A stretch of 64,000 nt of DNA. Source: Bufo bufo (taxonomy: Eukaryota > Chordata > Amphibia > Anura > Bufonidae). The notes under the pieces were generated by a model. The model did no database searches. It was not told the origin of the DNA and was given only the letters and a program-made list of their open reading frames with translations. Shown one piece after another: positions 33,084 through 44,468 of the stretch. Location of the stretch: positions 781,454,772 to 781,518,771 of the forward strand of contig NC_053389.1 of the NCBI RefSeq assembly GCF_905171765.1, written 5' to 3'. The position numbers and the translations under genes are program-made. How positions within the stretch are numbered: the first letter of the stretch is position 1; the number at the start of each line of letters is the position of its first letter.

Positions 33084-36000
33084 TAGAGATGAGCGAATTT
33101 TAAAAAAAATTGATTTGGCTGGTTTGCTGAATTTTTTCGGAAATATTCGGTTCGGTACGAATTTATTTGTGGCGAATCGTGTTAAAAAACTGCTATTTTC
33201 TGGCTGCAGAGAACCTTTATAGCGGTGTAAAACACTGTGCCTTGCAGTAACACGCATAGGAAGTCTGCTGTGGTAGTGAAATAATACTGTAAGTCAGTAT
33301 GACATGCAGATGACAGTCGCTCTTAGAATCACTGCACACTTCACTTATTTGGGCACTTACGGGGCCCAAAATGACTAAATAACGTAAGTGTGAACTCAGC
33401 CTTACAGGTCAATGTTAGCGCCAAGAAGAAGCGTATCCTTTTTGCACCGTCGTCAGCTGATTCCACATAGATGTCTACAGAACCTGTTCTATTAAACGCT
33501 TATACAAGTAGAGCCCCCCTGACAGAGTGGAGAGGGTATCAGCAGTAAGTTTGTGTTGACGTCACTGATTATTTTGCCCTTCCTCTGATCCATCAGAACA
33601 ATAACCCCCAAAAAACAGATCCTGTCTGTGGAGCATCCGCCTTCACTCGGTCAGCATTTGGTCAGTAATCCATCACTATTGCTAAAGCCAAAAAAACAGG
33701 AGTAGATCCGAAACAGAGATGGCACGTGAATGGAATATTTGCATGTCTTCTGTGGCAGCAGCATCAGGAGGAGGCCACAGAGTGGCACAATGACCATGTG
33801 GAGGTGGCAGCAGCATCATCAGGAGACCACAGAGTGACCCGGTGACAGAGTGGGTGGCAATACCAGTACCAGCTGAAGATGGTGGGAGAAAGAAGGAGCA
33901 CTTGGCATCAGATGTGGGGCAGCATCAGAATAGTAGCTGAGGCAGGTAGCCAGAAGAAACTGGTCTCTTTTGTCAAAGAGTTGGGGTGGCACCATGGATG
34001 ATCTAGTCTGATGCATCAGGCATTGGTGGCTGGAAATCCTGGCTGATGCACGCCTTAATTGTCTTGACAAAGGTCAGTCTCTCCACATTTTGGGTGGACA
34101 GGCGAGTTCTTCTTGGGGTAACTATTGCCCCCGCCGCACTAAACACCCGCTCTGATGCCACACTACTGGCCGGGCAGGACAGCTTTTCCAAGGCAATCTC
34201 TGCCAGTTGCGGCTACAAATCCAGTTTGGCTGCCCAGTAGTCCAGCGGATGTTCAATGTGAGGTGGCAACGGTGCAGTTCAAGTATTCCACCACCTGCTG
34301 GTTCAGGTCCTGCTCCAGGTCTAGCTGCTGCTGGTGAGTAGTTACTTCAATAGGCTGGTGAAGAAAGCTGCTCATCAGCGATTCTAGTTGCCGCTGATGA
34401 AGCTGGAACTGCTCCTACCCCCCCACCATGCCACAGCAGCCATGGCAGAGGAACGTGAGCACAGAGCCCCCCCCCACCGGTCAGACCTGGGAGAGGATGG
34501 ACAATGACGCAGATAGGCAGCGGCCAACTGACTACATAGGATGTCTCTATAGTAGTTCAGTTTGTCCTCCCTCTCAGCGGGCATAAAAAAAGGCCCCCAT
34601 TTTGGACCGATAGCGAGGGTCCAACAAGGTGGAGAGCCAGAAGTCATCCCTCTGCCGAATGGTGACAATTCGCCTGCCACTATGCAAGCAAGTGAGCATG
34701 CATCGGGCCATTTATGCAAGTGACTCGGAGGGACTCCCTGCCTCCATCTCCACTGCATACTGCCACGGTGTGCCCAAGTCCTCTGCCTCGTCTTCTTCCT
34801 CCTCACCCTGTAGCTCCTATGGCTGCTTCTGCTCCGCCTCTCCTGTCACCTGTTTAGAAAAAACATCCATTCCGCTACACATTGCTTGTGCTTCAATGTC
34901 GTCCTCCTCCTCCAGTTCAGCCCCACAGTGCTCACGTGGCTGTAAGATCTAGGTGACACATCTCCAGTCCCCTGACCAGCCAGATTTACCAGCATCTGTT
35001 CCAGGACATGAAGCAATGGAATGACATTGTTCATCCTGTAGTCCTGGCGAATGACAAATAATGTGGCCTCCTTAAAGGGCCTGAGCAAACGGCAGGTGTC
35101 AAGCATGAACTGCCACTGGCTGACATCGAAGTTACACAGGGGAGTACTCCTATCCCCTTGGATCATCAAGAAATCGTTTATGGCCTCTCTGTTCATATAG
35201 TCGGTCCAACATATGGAGGGTGGAATTCTAACAGGTGGAAATGTCGCATATCAGCCTATGTTGGGGGATGCTGTTCTGCCGCTGCAGTTCAAGGAGGGTG
35301 TGCTTTGCGGTGTACGAGTGGCTGAAGTGCATGCTAAGTTTCCTGGCCATTTTTAGGATGTCTTGCAGATTGGTGAAAGGCTTCAGGAACCTCTTGACAA
35401 CCAGATTGAACACGTTTGCCATGCAGGGCACATGGCTCAGCCCTCCTTGACGCAGCGAGGTCACCATGGTTCCGATTTTAAGTTGTCGCGGAGAAAGCCA
35501 GGATTCTATATCTTGATGAAGGACACAGAGCAGTTCCTTACCTGTGTGACTCCGTTCGCCCAGGCAAACGAGGTGCAGAATAGCGTGAAACTGCCGTACC
35601 CTGCACATGTGGTAAGCTGGAGGGGCATTGTGAATTGTCCCTGCAGTTGAGGATGAGGACATGGTGGAGGATGAGGAGGCAGACATTGTCGTAAGACCAA
35701 TGGTGTGAGAATGTGGAGGCGAAAGCGGTTTCACCTGGCCAAGTTGCTGGTGTGGCTGTGCATGACCCACATTCACCCAGTGGGCCATAAAGGGCATGTA
35801 TTGTCCCTGACCGTAGTTACAGCTCCACACGTCGACAATGCCGTTCACTTTGGAAGACACCGACAGGCTCAAAGACTGGCCCACCTTCTGTTCAGACATA
35901 CGTGTGCAGGGCTGGTACTGGCTTTTTGGCAAATAAATGACGGCTTGGGACTCTCCACCTCGGCTCGGCACAAGCCATCAGTTCTCTGTAAGGTGCAGAG

Positions 36001-37117
36001 TCCACCACTTGGAAAGGAAGAGACTGCAGCACCAGCAACTTGGCCAGGAGCACATACAGCTTCTGCGCCGTTGGATGAGTGCATGCATACTGTTGTCTCT
36101 TAGCAATCGCTTCGGTGATCGATTGCTGACTGAATGACTGACGAGGAGGAGGAGCAGGAGCATCAGGACCAGCAGATGATGGGAAGGACAGACAGCTCCC
36201 TTCGGCTGAGGTGGTGGAGCCTTGACTGCCTGAAATCGGGTGTGTGCCACTAGGGGATGTAGCTGTTGCTGCAGCAGGCTGGACCACCACATCAGAGCTA
36301 CGGTTCTCCCAGGCCACTTTATGGTGACGCTGCATATGTTGATGCAGGGCCGTGGTGACAACATTGGCACCCTGGCCACACTTCACCTTCTGCCCACAGA
36401 TTCTACAAATGGTCATGTTCACCTCCTCTGGCGGCTTAATTCTGCAACACCGCCAAGTAGGTGATTTTACCTCCAACACTCCGCACTGACTGACTGCTAC
36501 CACCGCTGCTTCCGTGAACCCCTGCACCACTACTTTCCGAGCAGGTAGGCTCCTGCAAAGCGTGTGGTCTACCCCGGGCACGTTTGGCTCCAGACCTCCC
36601 ACTGCTGCCATTCTGCTGACACCCGGCCACGCTAGCGACTTGCTGGCTCCTCCGCTGCCTCACGGCAAGCTGCCACCCTCTTCGTCCGATGATGATGAAG
36701 CCCATAATTCACCCGGCTCCCAAGTGCGATCAGCTACATCATCATCATCGAGTACTGTCTGCACGTCACTGATGTCCTTCTCAACGGTCTCTGGGTCAGA
36801 AGCCTGACCGCTTTCCACACCAACTCCCACGCCACTCTCCTCATCACTACTTGCCCGCCTACAACTAAGGGTTGTGTCCAAGATGGGTTAGGTTATTTAT
36901 AGGGCTGTGACATCACAGGGCTGGCTGGCTGCTGATTGGCTGCATGCATGGCATTGTGGGTGATCCCTCGTTCCCAGAGTTCCTTGCTCCATGTCCTAAC
37001 GTGCAGCAGCCATTTTAGGAAAAAAAATGCAATTCATTGCTACGAAGCGTGCAAATTGAATTTTTCCTGAAATTCGGATCGAATTCCACTTCGTCAACTT
37101 CGATTCGCTCATCTGTA
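33084..37117 (-). mobile_element. hAT-C, complete hAT transposon
   Basis: 4,034 bp with an exact 8-bp TSD, cacatgag, at 33076-33083 and 37118-37125. Ends are tagagatgagcgaatttt and the complement tacagatgagcgaatcg. Subterminal attcg/cgaat words occur at both ends. The transposase on the minus strand fills 34003-36881. Confidence 0.92.
34003..36881 (-). pseudogene. hAT-C transposase, frameshifted
   Basis: The N-terminus MDTTLSCRRASSDEES is acidic and Ser-rich and ends in a stop, with the frame changing near 36660. The BED finger MTICRICGQKVKCGQG, then LHQHMQRHHKVAW, is at about 36420-36310. A PTAQKLYVLLAKLLVLQSLP block follows near 36050, then DVWSCNYGQGQY near 35830, HVPCMANVFNLVVKRFL near 35410, and a CRLLRPFKEAT block near 35100. 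The hATC motif LSCPASSVASERVFSAAGA, then ERLTFVKTIKACI, is at 34190-34050. It belongs to a different hAT lineage from hAT-A and hAT-B (SSVASERVFSAAG variant). Several frameshifts make it inactive. Confidence 0.87.
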
Positions 37118-37125
37118 CACATGAG

Positions 37126-38167
37126 TGAATAGGAAGAAAACTCTCTCTGGCTATTTTTCCATTGTGTATTTCCACCGTATGAGCATAGCCTAAAAGTCTA
37201 TGGACCCACACTGTAGTCCTGTATCACTCTATGAGAAAAATAAACAAAAAGTCTCATCATATGCTTCTAGGGGGGGATACTGTACCACATGAAAATACCA
37301 AATGCTTTATAGGGCTGTAAAGACTCAATACATACCTGACATCTTAAAGGGTAACTACACCTTAGTTTAAAAAAATGAAGGAGCAGAAGTTTTCAAACAT
37401 GTAGAGTACTGATCCAAAAAAAATGTGTGAGATCCATGCTCGAAAAGCCAAGCAGAGCCGATGAAAGCTGAAGAGGTCAATTACTCGGAGCTTTTTTCAT
37501 CAAAGGTTTAGTTACTCCTTAATATTTTTTCCAATGAGCTTAAACGATATGTCAAAAATAAAGAGCCTTGCGGAAATTGTTACTGACGTTGGACTGCAAA
37601 GGAGGCAAGAATCAAGACTGAGGGGACAGGGATTATGGTCGAGAGCCTGAGCAGTAGCAATGATGCGGACTGCTCACTGGCTGCTAGCATCCTTATGTGC
37701 ATATTGATGAAAACTAATTAGACCACAGGGCACATCAATAAAGTTATGTTTGCTAATGTCCTTCAGACTCCTTCCAGGCGTTGTGACTTATTTTAAGGTG
37801 CAAATGGCATTCTTTTAAAATCTATAGGAGTTGAAGAAATAGCTTCCACCTATCCGGAATGTGGATATGCCATAAATGACTAGGTCCACTTCACATATCT
37901 CAGTTGTGTCCGGCCAGTTGTTGCAGGTTGGGAGGTGAATACAAGTGATATATGTCTGCCCAGGTCTGGTGTCTATACACTGATAGCGCCAGACAGGCAA
38001 ACGGAGCATGCAGCTTTTTTCTGTGTGGAGCTATTTGACATCCGGCATCATCAGTGATGTGCTGGATGTATGTGAACTATCCTACGGGATAAGTGCTGGC
38101 TTTGGTTCCCCTCTGCTTTTTTTGTGCACCACGCTAAAGAGGAACTGAACAGGATCACTGAACAATC
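37126..38167. other. Unassigned non-coding stretch
   Basis: No element ends, tandem repeats or protein motifs were recognised. Short frames lack any family signature. Confidence 0.5.
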
Positions 38168-38170
38168 TAA

Positions 38171-38669
38171 GGCTACTTTCACACTAGCGTTCTGCTGTCC
38201 GCTCGTGAGCTCCGTTTGAAGGGGCTCACGAGCGGAGCAGAACGCTTCCGTCCAGCCCTAATGCAGTCTGAATGGATGCGGATCCGCTCAGACTGCATCA
38301 GTCTGGCGGCGTTCAGCCTCCGCTCCGCTCGCCTCCGCACGGCCAGGCGGACAGCTGAACGCTGCTTGCAGCGTTCGGGTGTCCGCCTGGCCGTGCGGAG
38401 GCGTGCGGATCCGTCCAGACTTACAATGTAAGTCAATGGGAACGGATCCGCTTGAAGATGACACCATATGGCTCAATCTTCAAGCGGATCCGTCCCCCAT
38501 TGACTTTACATTGAAAGTCTGAACGGATCCGCTCAGGCTACTTTCGCACTTAGAAATTTTTCTAAGTTATTAATGCAGACGGATCCGTACTGAACGGAGC
38601 CTCCGTCTGCATTAATATGATCGGATCCGTTCAGAACGGATCCGATCAAGCGCTAGTGTGAAAGTAGCC
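38171..38669. mobile_element. Harbinger-like MITE
   Basis: TIRs ggctactttcacactagcg and cgctagtgtgaaagtagcc, with TWA flanks (taa 38168-38170, tta 38670-38672) typical of PIF/Harbinger. The interior contains several mirrored ggatccg-rich segments, for example ccgcctggccgtgcggaggc against gcctccgcacggccaggcgg. It has no coding capacity. Confidence 0.85.
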
Positions 38670-39341
38670 TTAGGCTGGCATCAAATATACAGAACTCCAT
38701 GTGGATGAACCGGAAGTTATTAAAAAAACATTAGCCCAGCTGGATGTTCTAGTTTAAAGAGATACTATCTCTAACATTTTATTTTGTGTTCAATGCATAT
38801 TTTCCAAAAACATAAATTTTCATAGATTCTTGAGGACTTGCAATTTGTAATTCTACTGATTTCCAACAGAGGGCAGCATAATACAGTGATACACTATACG
38901 GAAATCCAACTCTCCTCGTCATCTTTAGAACATCAGATCACGTCTATTGCCTTAGAAACAAATCTCCCTATAAATCCAACAGATTTGCTCTTACTGCCTA
39001 GATTTTATTTTGAAAGAAAACCAAGCGCTTTGGAAAAAACCCAAGATTTAACAGTCCAGACTCAGCGGGTTTCATCTACTGAATCCCGGGAGCCTGTCAC
39101 AGAGGCTAACGACATATAAGAAACATTTGGCCTGTATGATCTGCTCGTTCTTCCAACTAACCTTAAAACCACAACAGGAGAGATACTATAGCTCAGAGGT
39201 ACACATTACTGGGTTTACATCTTAGCCACCTGTTCCTTATATTTCCTTGTGGTAAGTCACATCATAAAATAAAACTCAGTTCTAACTTTAGTCTGTAGGG
39301 CTTTGTTCACTTTGGCAAGTAGCTTCTATTTTCATGATTTA

Positions 39342-40110
39342 TGTATCACGGAACAGCGGATGTGGACCCACTGTGCCACTGACTAGAAATACTCCAGCGT
39401 GACTAAGCGACTACCCGGATTTCACTAGCGCCTCTGATGGTGAGGATAGGCTTGATCGTTGGTAGTTGCCAGGGGCTACTCTGGAGCGTAAACCAGTCAG
39501 TGACAGCTAGTCCAGGCAGACCAGGAGGTACGTGCGAAGGTACCGACAGTACAGATGTAGTAAGACAGGAAGACAGGAACCGGAGGATGATGCAGGGACG
39601 TAGTCAGGACAAGCAAAGGGTCAAGGCAGGTGGCACAGGAGCAAGGTCAGACAATCCAGGTTGGTAACAGGAGAGGCGATGCAGGCAGGCTGGGATAGGT
39701 GATGAGCGAAGTTCAGAAACGAAGCACGAAGTCAGGAACACGAGTGGCAAGCAAGCTCTTTAGCACGAGATAAGGACCTTGACTCTAAGGCATCTGGGTA
39801 GAGGGCTGAGCTACTAAAGTACCTGCAGGAGAGCCAGGATAGGTTAACGAGATCACCTGACACAAGTCAGCCCCGCCCAGGGAGTGATGCATACTGCACA
39901 ACAGAAGCCAAGTTCAAGCAGTGTTCAGGTTAAATGGAAGTTGTGGAGTGAAATCTTCAAGGTAATACTAACCACACAGGTAGAACCCAAAGCTGCAGCA
40001 GGGACAGGGAAGCACAGACCACGATCACAGATGAGCACAGTGCCCAGAACCGCGGCGGTAAGCGGGGGAACAGCGCCGCACAGAGGATATTACGATGGGC
40101 CCTATATTTT
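39342..40110. mobile_element. LTR-like tract (tentative)
   Basis: Starts tgtatcacggaacagcg. It contains the caggtca/gtcaggaca-rich text (tagtcaggacaagcaaaggg, gaagcacgaagtcaggaaca) and a GC-rich end (cagcgccgcacagaggatat) seen in vertebrate Gypsy LTRs. No TSD or internal gene was found, so a solo LTR is only a suggestion. Confidence 0.35.
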
Positions 40111-40220
40111 GTAACACATCCTAATGGATCCCATTGATGTTAAGTGGATCCCTCAAATCGCACAACACAAGTTTTCAACAGAAAAAGCAAACCATGACAA
40201 TTTTGTGAGCATTGCCTTAA

Positions 40221-40877
40221 AGGGATTGTGCAAGAATGGGGGTTTTCCACCAGTAAAGGGAAGCTTACTTACCTGCATCCCAACACTGGATCTTCATTCC
40301 TTCTCCACGTGGCCTGCGATGCTCCATAGCATTCCCTCGCTCAAAGGGTATGGTTTGACTCAACCTGTAGCCAATCATTGGCCATGGTAGTGACCTGTTC
40401 CCCTTGCGTCATGACAAATGGTCACATGACCCAAGGGTATCCCTCACTGCTGTTGCCAGTGATTGGCTGCAGGCAGTGACAAACTAGATGTTTTCGGCGA
40501 TGGAGTGTAGAGGAGCATCACTGGCCAGGAGGAGAAGGACCAGGGAGCCAGCAATGGGAAGCAGGTAAGTAAGTTTCTCTTTACAGGTCCAGCCAAGAGG
40601 TGCCAGACCTCAAGGGGTTGTAAACAATTTTGATATAGATAGCCAACCAATACCAGATTGACAGGGGTTTGACACCCCGCCAATCAACTGTTACCATGTA
40701 GCTGTGGTGCCAGAAGCCGGAACTACACAGCTCCGTCCACTAGACAATGAACAGAACTACATGTACATGGTAACAGCTGATTGGCGGTGGTGGGGGGTGT
40801 CAGACCCCCACCCATCTGATATTGATGGCATATCCTAAGAATAGGCCATCAGTATGAAAAATTCCTGGACAACCCCT
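40221..40877. mobile_element. TTAA-flanked MITE
   Basis: Left end ttaa followed by agggattgtgcaag; right end ctggacaacccct followed by ttta. The interior contains a mirrored pair (aagggaagcttacttacctgc / gcaggtaagtaagtttctct) that may be a nested fold-back, and the catatcctaagaatagg word shared with 61976-62314. Confidence 0.65.
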
Positions 40878-41463
40878 TTTAGATACACACATTTTTCTTA
40901 GCCAATTAACTTATCAATATGTTTTTGGAGTGTGGAAGGTAACTCACACAAATACTGGGAGAACATACAAACTTCATACAGATGTTACCCTTGGTTAGAT
41001 TTAATCCTATGACCCCAGAGCTGGGAGTGCCAATGAAATTAAATAAACGTGTACCCTAAGTCTATCCAAGCATATATGTTTATAGGATAATCAGGGTAGA
41101 TGGCTATTTCAGACAACCCGTCACCTACATAAAATGTACATAAACATTCTAAAGATATCCATTCCTAACCTCTAAGGAAACATTTCGTATCATGTACAAC
41201 ATTAAAACTACCCTACAGTCCAAAACAAAAATTTGACTGTGCATGGAAAATGTGCTTTCCACCAAAACAGCCCCATTCAGTTGAATGGAACTGAATTTCA
41301 GTTGTGGAAAATGTCTTCAATGTAATCTGCCATGTGTGAAGGTACCTGTCAGGGTCCTGTCACGTGACCCGGGTGCAAACGCCAAGGGTTGCTTTATTTC
41401 ACTTCCTCAATCTTGCTTGCCACTTACGGTACTCTCAGGCAAAGTGAGCCTAAAACAAGCTAA

Positions 41464-41782
41464 GGGCCCTTTCACACTTGCGGCAGGACGGATCCGACAT
41501 ACTGTTCACCATGTCGGATCCGTCCTTCCGCTATTTCGCCGTGCCGCCGGACCGCCGCTCCATCCCCATTGACTATAATGGGGACGGGGGCGGAGCTCCG
41601 GCGCAGCACGGCGAAAGCCGCTGGACTAAAAAGTCCTGCATGTCCGACTTTTTATCCGGTGGCTTTCGCCGTGCTGCGCCGGAGCTCCGCCCCCGTCCCC
41701 ATTGTAGTCAATGGGGACGGAGCGGCGGCACTGCGAAATAGCTGAAGGACGGATCCGTCCTGCCGCAAGTGTGAAAGGGCCC
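41464..41782. mobile_element. Palindromic Harbinger-like MITE
   Basis: 319 bp with taa on both sides (41461-41463 and 41783-41785) and TIRs gggccctttcacacttgcgg. Almost the whole element is a palindrome around 41630: the gacgggggcggagctccggc / gccggagctccgcccccgtc arms are perfect. Confidence 0.9.
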
Positions 41783-42037
41783 TAAGTTCTACCATCTATT
41801 GCATTCAAATGAATTAAAGTAATTCCAGGGCCAATAGAAACCCCAACGTCGCCTTGCTTGCAGGCAGACACACAGTAGAACTAGCCACACTGATAAACAC
41901 ACACGTGGTAACCAGCGCTAACCACGAGACAAACCGTTAAAGTTTTAGCTTTAATACATAAACATATAGAAAACATGCAGTTATAAAAACTAAAAGAAAT
42001 AACAGGCATATATACTGGTTTGCAAAACAGTTAAGAA

Positions 42038-44468
42038 ACAAAAGGATTAAAACACAAAGGTTTGGTAAAAGTCCTTCCTCTGGTCCTGGGAAGAAGGGCT
42101 CATGCACACGACTGTATGTATTTTGCGCTGCGCAAAAAATACGGATGACGTCCGTGTGCATTCTGTATTTTGCGGAACGGAACAGCTGGCCCCTAATACA
42201 ACAGTACTATCCTTGTCCGTAATGCGGACAATAATAGGATATGTTCTATTTTTTTGCAGAACGAAAATACGGACATACGGAAACGGAATGCACACGGAGT
42301 AACTTCCTTTTTTTTGCGGACCCATTGAATGGAATGGTTCCGCATATGGTCTTGAAAAAAAAATGGAACGGACACAGAAAGAAAATACGTTCGTGTGCAT
42401 GAGCCCTATGGAGAACGCGGAACACAACCCAATGTCGATCCCCAAATTGTGTCAAAGAAATGTCTACAATCCCAAATTTTATATTCAATTTGGCAGGGTG
42501 TGGAGCTGAGAGGGGCTTCCCTCCCATTCTTCTCAGTAAGTTAACATGTCCTTTCCCCCTTTACTGCCCTTAGGTGAACCAGTACTAATGAAGGCTGGGA
42601 CTGGAAGGTTGCTTGAAGTCTGGTCAACATCATGCTGCTTGCAATGTTTGAAATATTTCACTAGCCCTATGATCATAAAACAGAAAGTTATCACACAAGT
42701 GAAAAGTGGGAATTGTCACAAAAGCACAATAAAACATGCAAAAAAGTTGTGCAGTCCAAATTCAGGGTTAACATATTTGCTGCTGGGCCCTAACCACAAT
42801 CTACCATATTGCACTTTTTAGTACATGGAACGCTATCACTTGTATCGCCAGCACTAAGTGTACATCCACATGTGATGGGAAAGGGTCAAATTCATGGCGG
42901 AGATTCGCAGCATAAATTGACATCCTCACCTCAAGTCAATTTATACTGCAAACTTTTTACGCAGCGTGTGGATTTGTTATTAAAGATCCATTTATTCCAT
43001 GGCGGTGTACATGTGGGAAAGGGGTGTACATACAAACTAAGTGCAATACAAGGTGTGAGCTAACTGCTCTAGGCATGTTCTACACCAGTGCTCGGATGTA
43101 GAGATGGAGATCACCTGCCCAGTGACTTTTCCCCTCTGCATGGTGTCTTTCCTGTTTTGTTGCTTTACAACCTGGATTTAAAAGATTTGTTACAGTGGAA
43201 TGAAAAAAAAATCTTGTTTTAAAAAAATGAATAAATAAAAACTTACATTTGTCCCCTTTCCTATGAAAACCAACAAATTAACCCCTTAGTGACCAGCCTG
43301 TTTTGGGCCTTACTGACCAAGCGTTTTTCTTCCTTTCTTCATCGTCGCGTTCCAAGAGCTATAACTTTTTTTTTATTTTTCCATCTATATAGCTTTATGA
43401 GGGCTTGTTTTTTGCCAGACAAGTTGTAGTTTTTAATGGCGCCATTTTGGGGTATACAAAACTTTCTGATTAACTTTTATTAACTCTTAATGGGAGGGAG
43501 ATGGGAAAAACAGCAATACTGCCACTGCGTTTTTACGTTATAAATTTTACGCCGTTCATTTTTCGGTAAAAATAACATAATATCTTTATTCTCTGGGTCA
43601 CTACAATTACAGTAATATCAAATACATATAGTTTTTCTTCCGTTTTACTACTTTTTTGCAATAAAACCCCCTTTTTTTTTTCAAGAAAAAAATGTTTTTG
43701 CATTGCCGCTTCCCAAGACCCATAACTTTTTTATTTTTCATTATATGGAGTTGTGTGAGGGCTTGATTTTTGTGGAACGACTTGTATTTTTCATTGGTAT
43801 CATTTTGGAGTAAATGGTGCTTTTTGATCGCTTGTTATTACGTTTTTCAGTGGCAACTAAGAATAAATTAGCAATTCTTTTTTTTTTTTTTTTTTACGGC
43901 GTTCACCGTAGGGGATAATTTACGTGATATTTATGTAGTCCGGGTTGTTATGGATGCAGCAAATCCAAACATATGGGGAAGATTATTTTTTTGCAACTTT
44001 TTTCATTGAAAAGCGTATTTTCAATGGAAAAAAAGCATATATTTTCTTATGGATTTTTTTACTTAATAAATGTGTTTTTTTGTGGGTTTGTTTCCCCACT
44101 TAATAGTCCCAAAAGAGGACTATAACATACAGTATTTTGATTGCTTTTAAAATGCAATGCGCTATCCCTATAGTGCATTGCATTTTAATGGCAATGCTAT
44201 TCTGACATTGACCAGCAGGCTGCCCCAGAGAGGCGCAGCCTGCTGGAAATTACTCAAGACTGGTCTGAGGCCTACACGAGACCCCAGCCAGCCTTCACAC
44301 ACATCGGCACCCCGCAATCGCATTTGTGGGGTGCCGATGGGAGACAGAGGGAGTCCGCTCCCTCTGTCAGCACTTTACATGCAGCGTGTTAAACATCCCG
44401 GATCGGCACCCGTGCAGCGCTTAGACTGGGCCGCCATAAAAATGCGGTGGCCCATCCTAAGGCCCCTT
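42038..44468. repeat. Tandem duplication, copy 1
   Basis: 2,431 bp directly repeated at 44469-46897 (offset 2431). The content of each copy is a palindromic MITE (42096-42406), non-coding DNA, and a TTAA-type element from 43282. Copy 1 lacks the last 40 bp of that element because the junction (cccctta/caaaagga) lies just inside it. About ten single-base differences plus poly-T length changes were seen by eye. Confidence 0.93.
42096..42406. mobile_element. Palindromic MITE (gggctcatgcacacga ends)
   Basis: Ends gggctcatgcacacga and tcgtgtgcatgagccc. Internal text includes attttgcgctgcgcaaaaaa and gacggatgacgtccgtg-like mirrored words. The same copy is repeated at 44527-44837 by the tandem duplication. 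Flanking bases do not give a clear TSD. Confidence 0.8.

Noticed and set aside
34629..34952. Plus-strand ORFs in hAT-C and hAT-B regions
   Set aside because: Shadows of the minus-strand transposase reading frames, Ser-rich because of acidic codons on the opposite strand.
42047..42445. 132-codon ORF repeated exactly at 44478-44876
   Set aside because: Falls across a palindromic MITE and adjoining non-coding DNA; the exact repetition comes from the tandem duplication.
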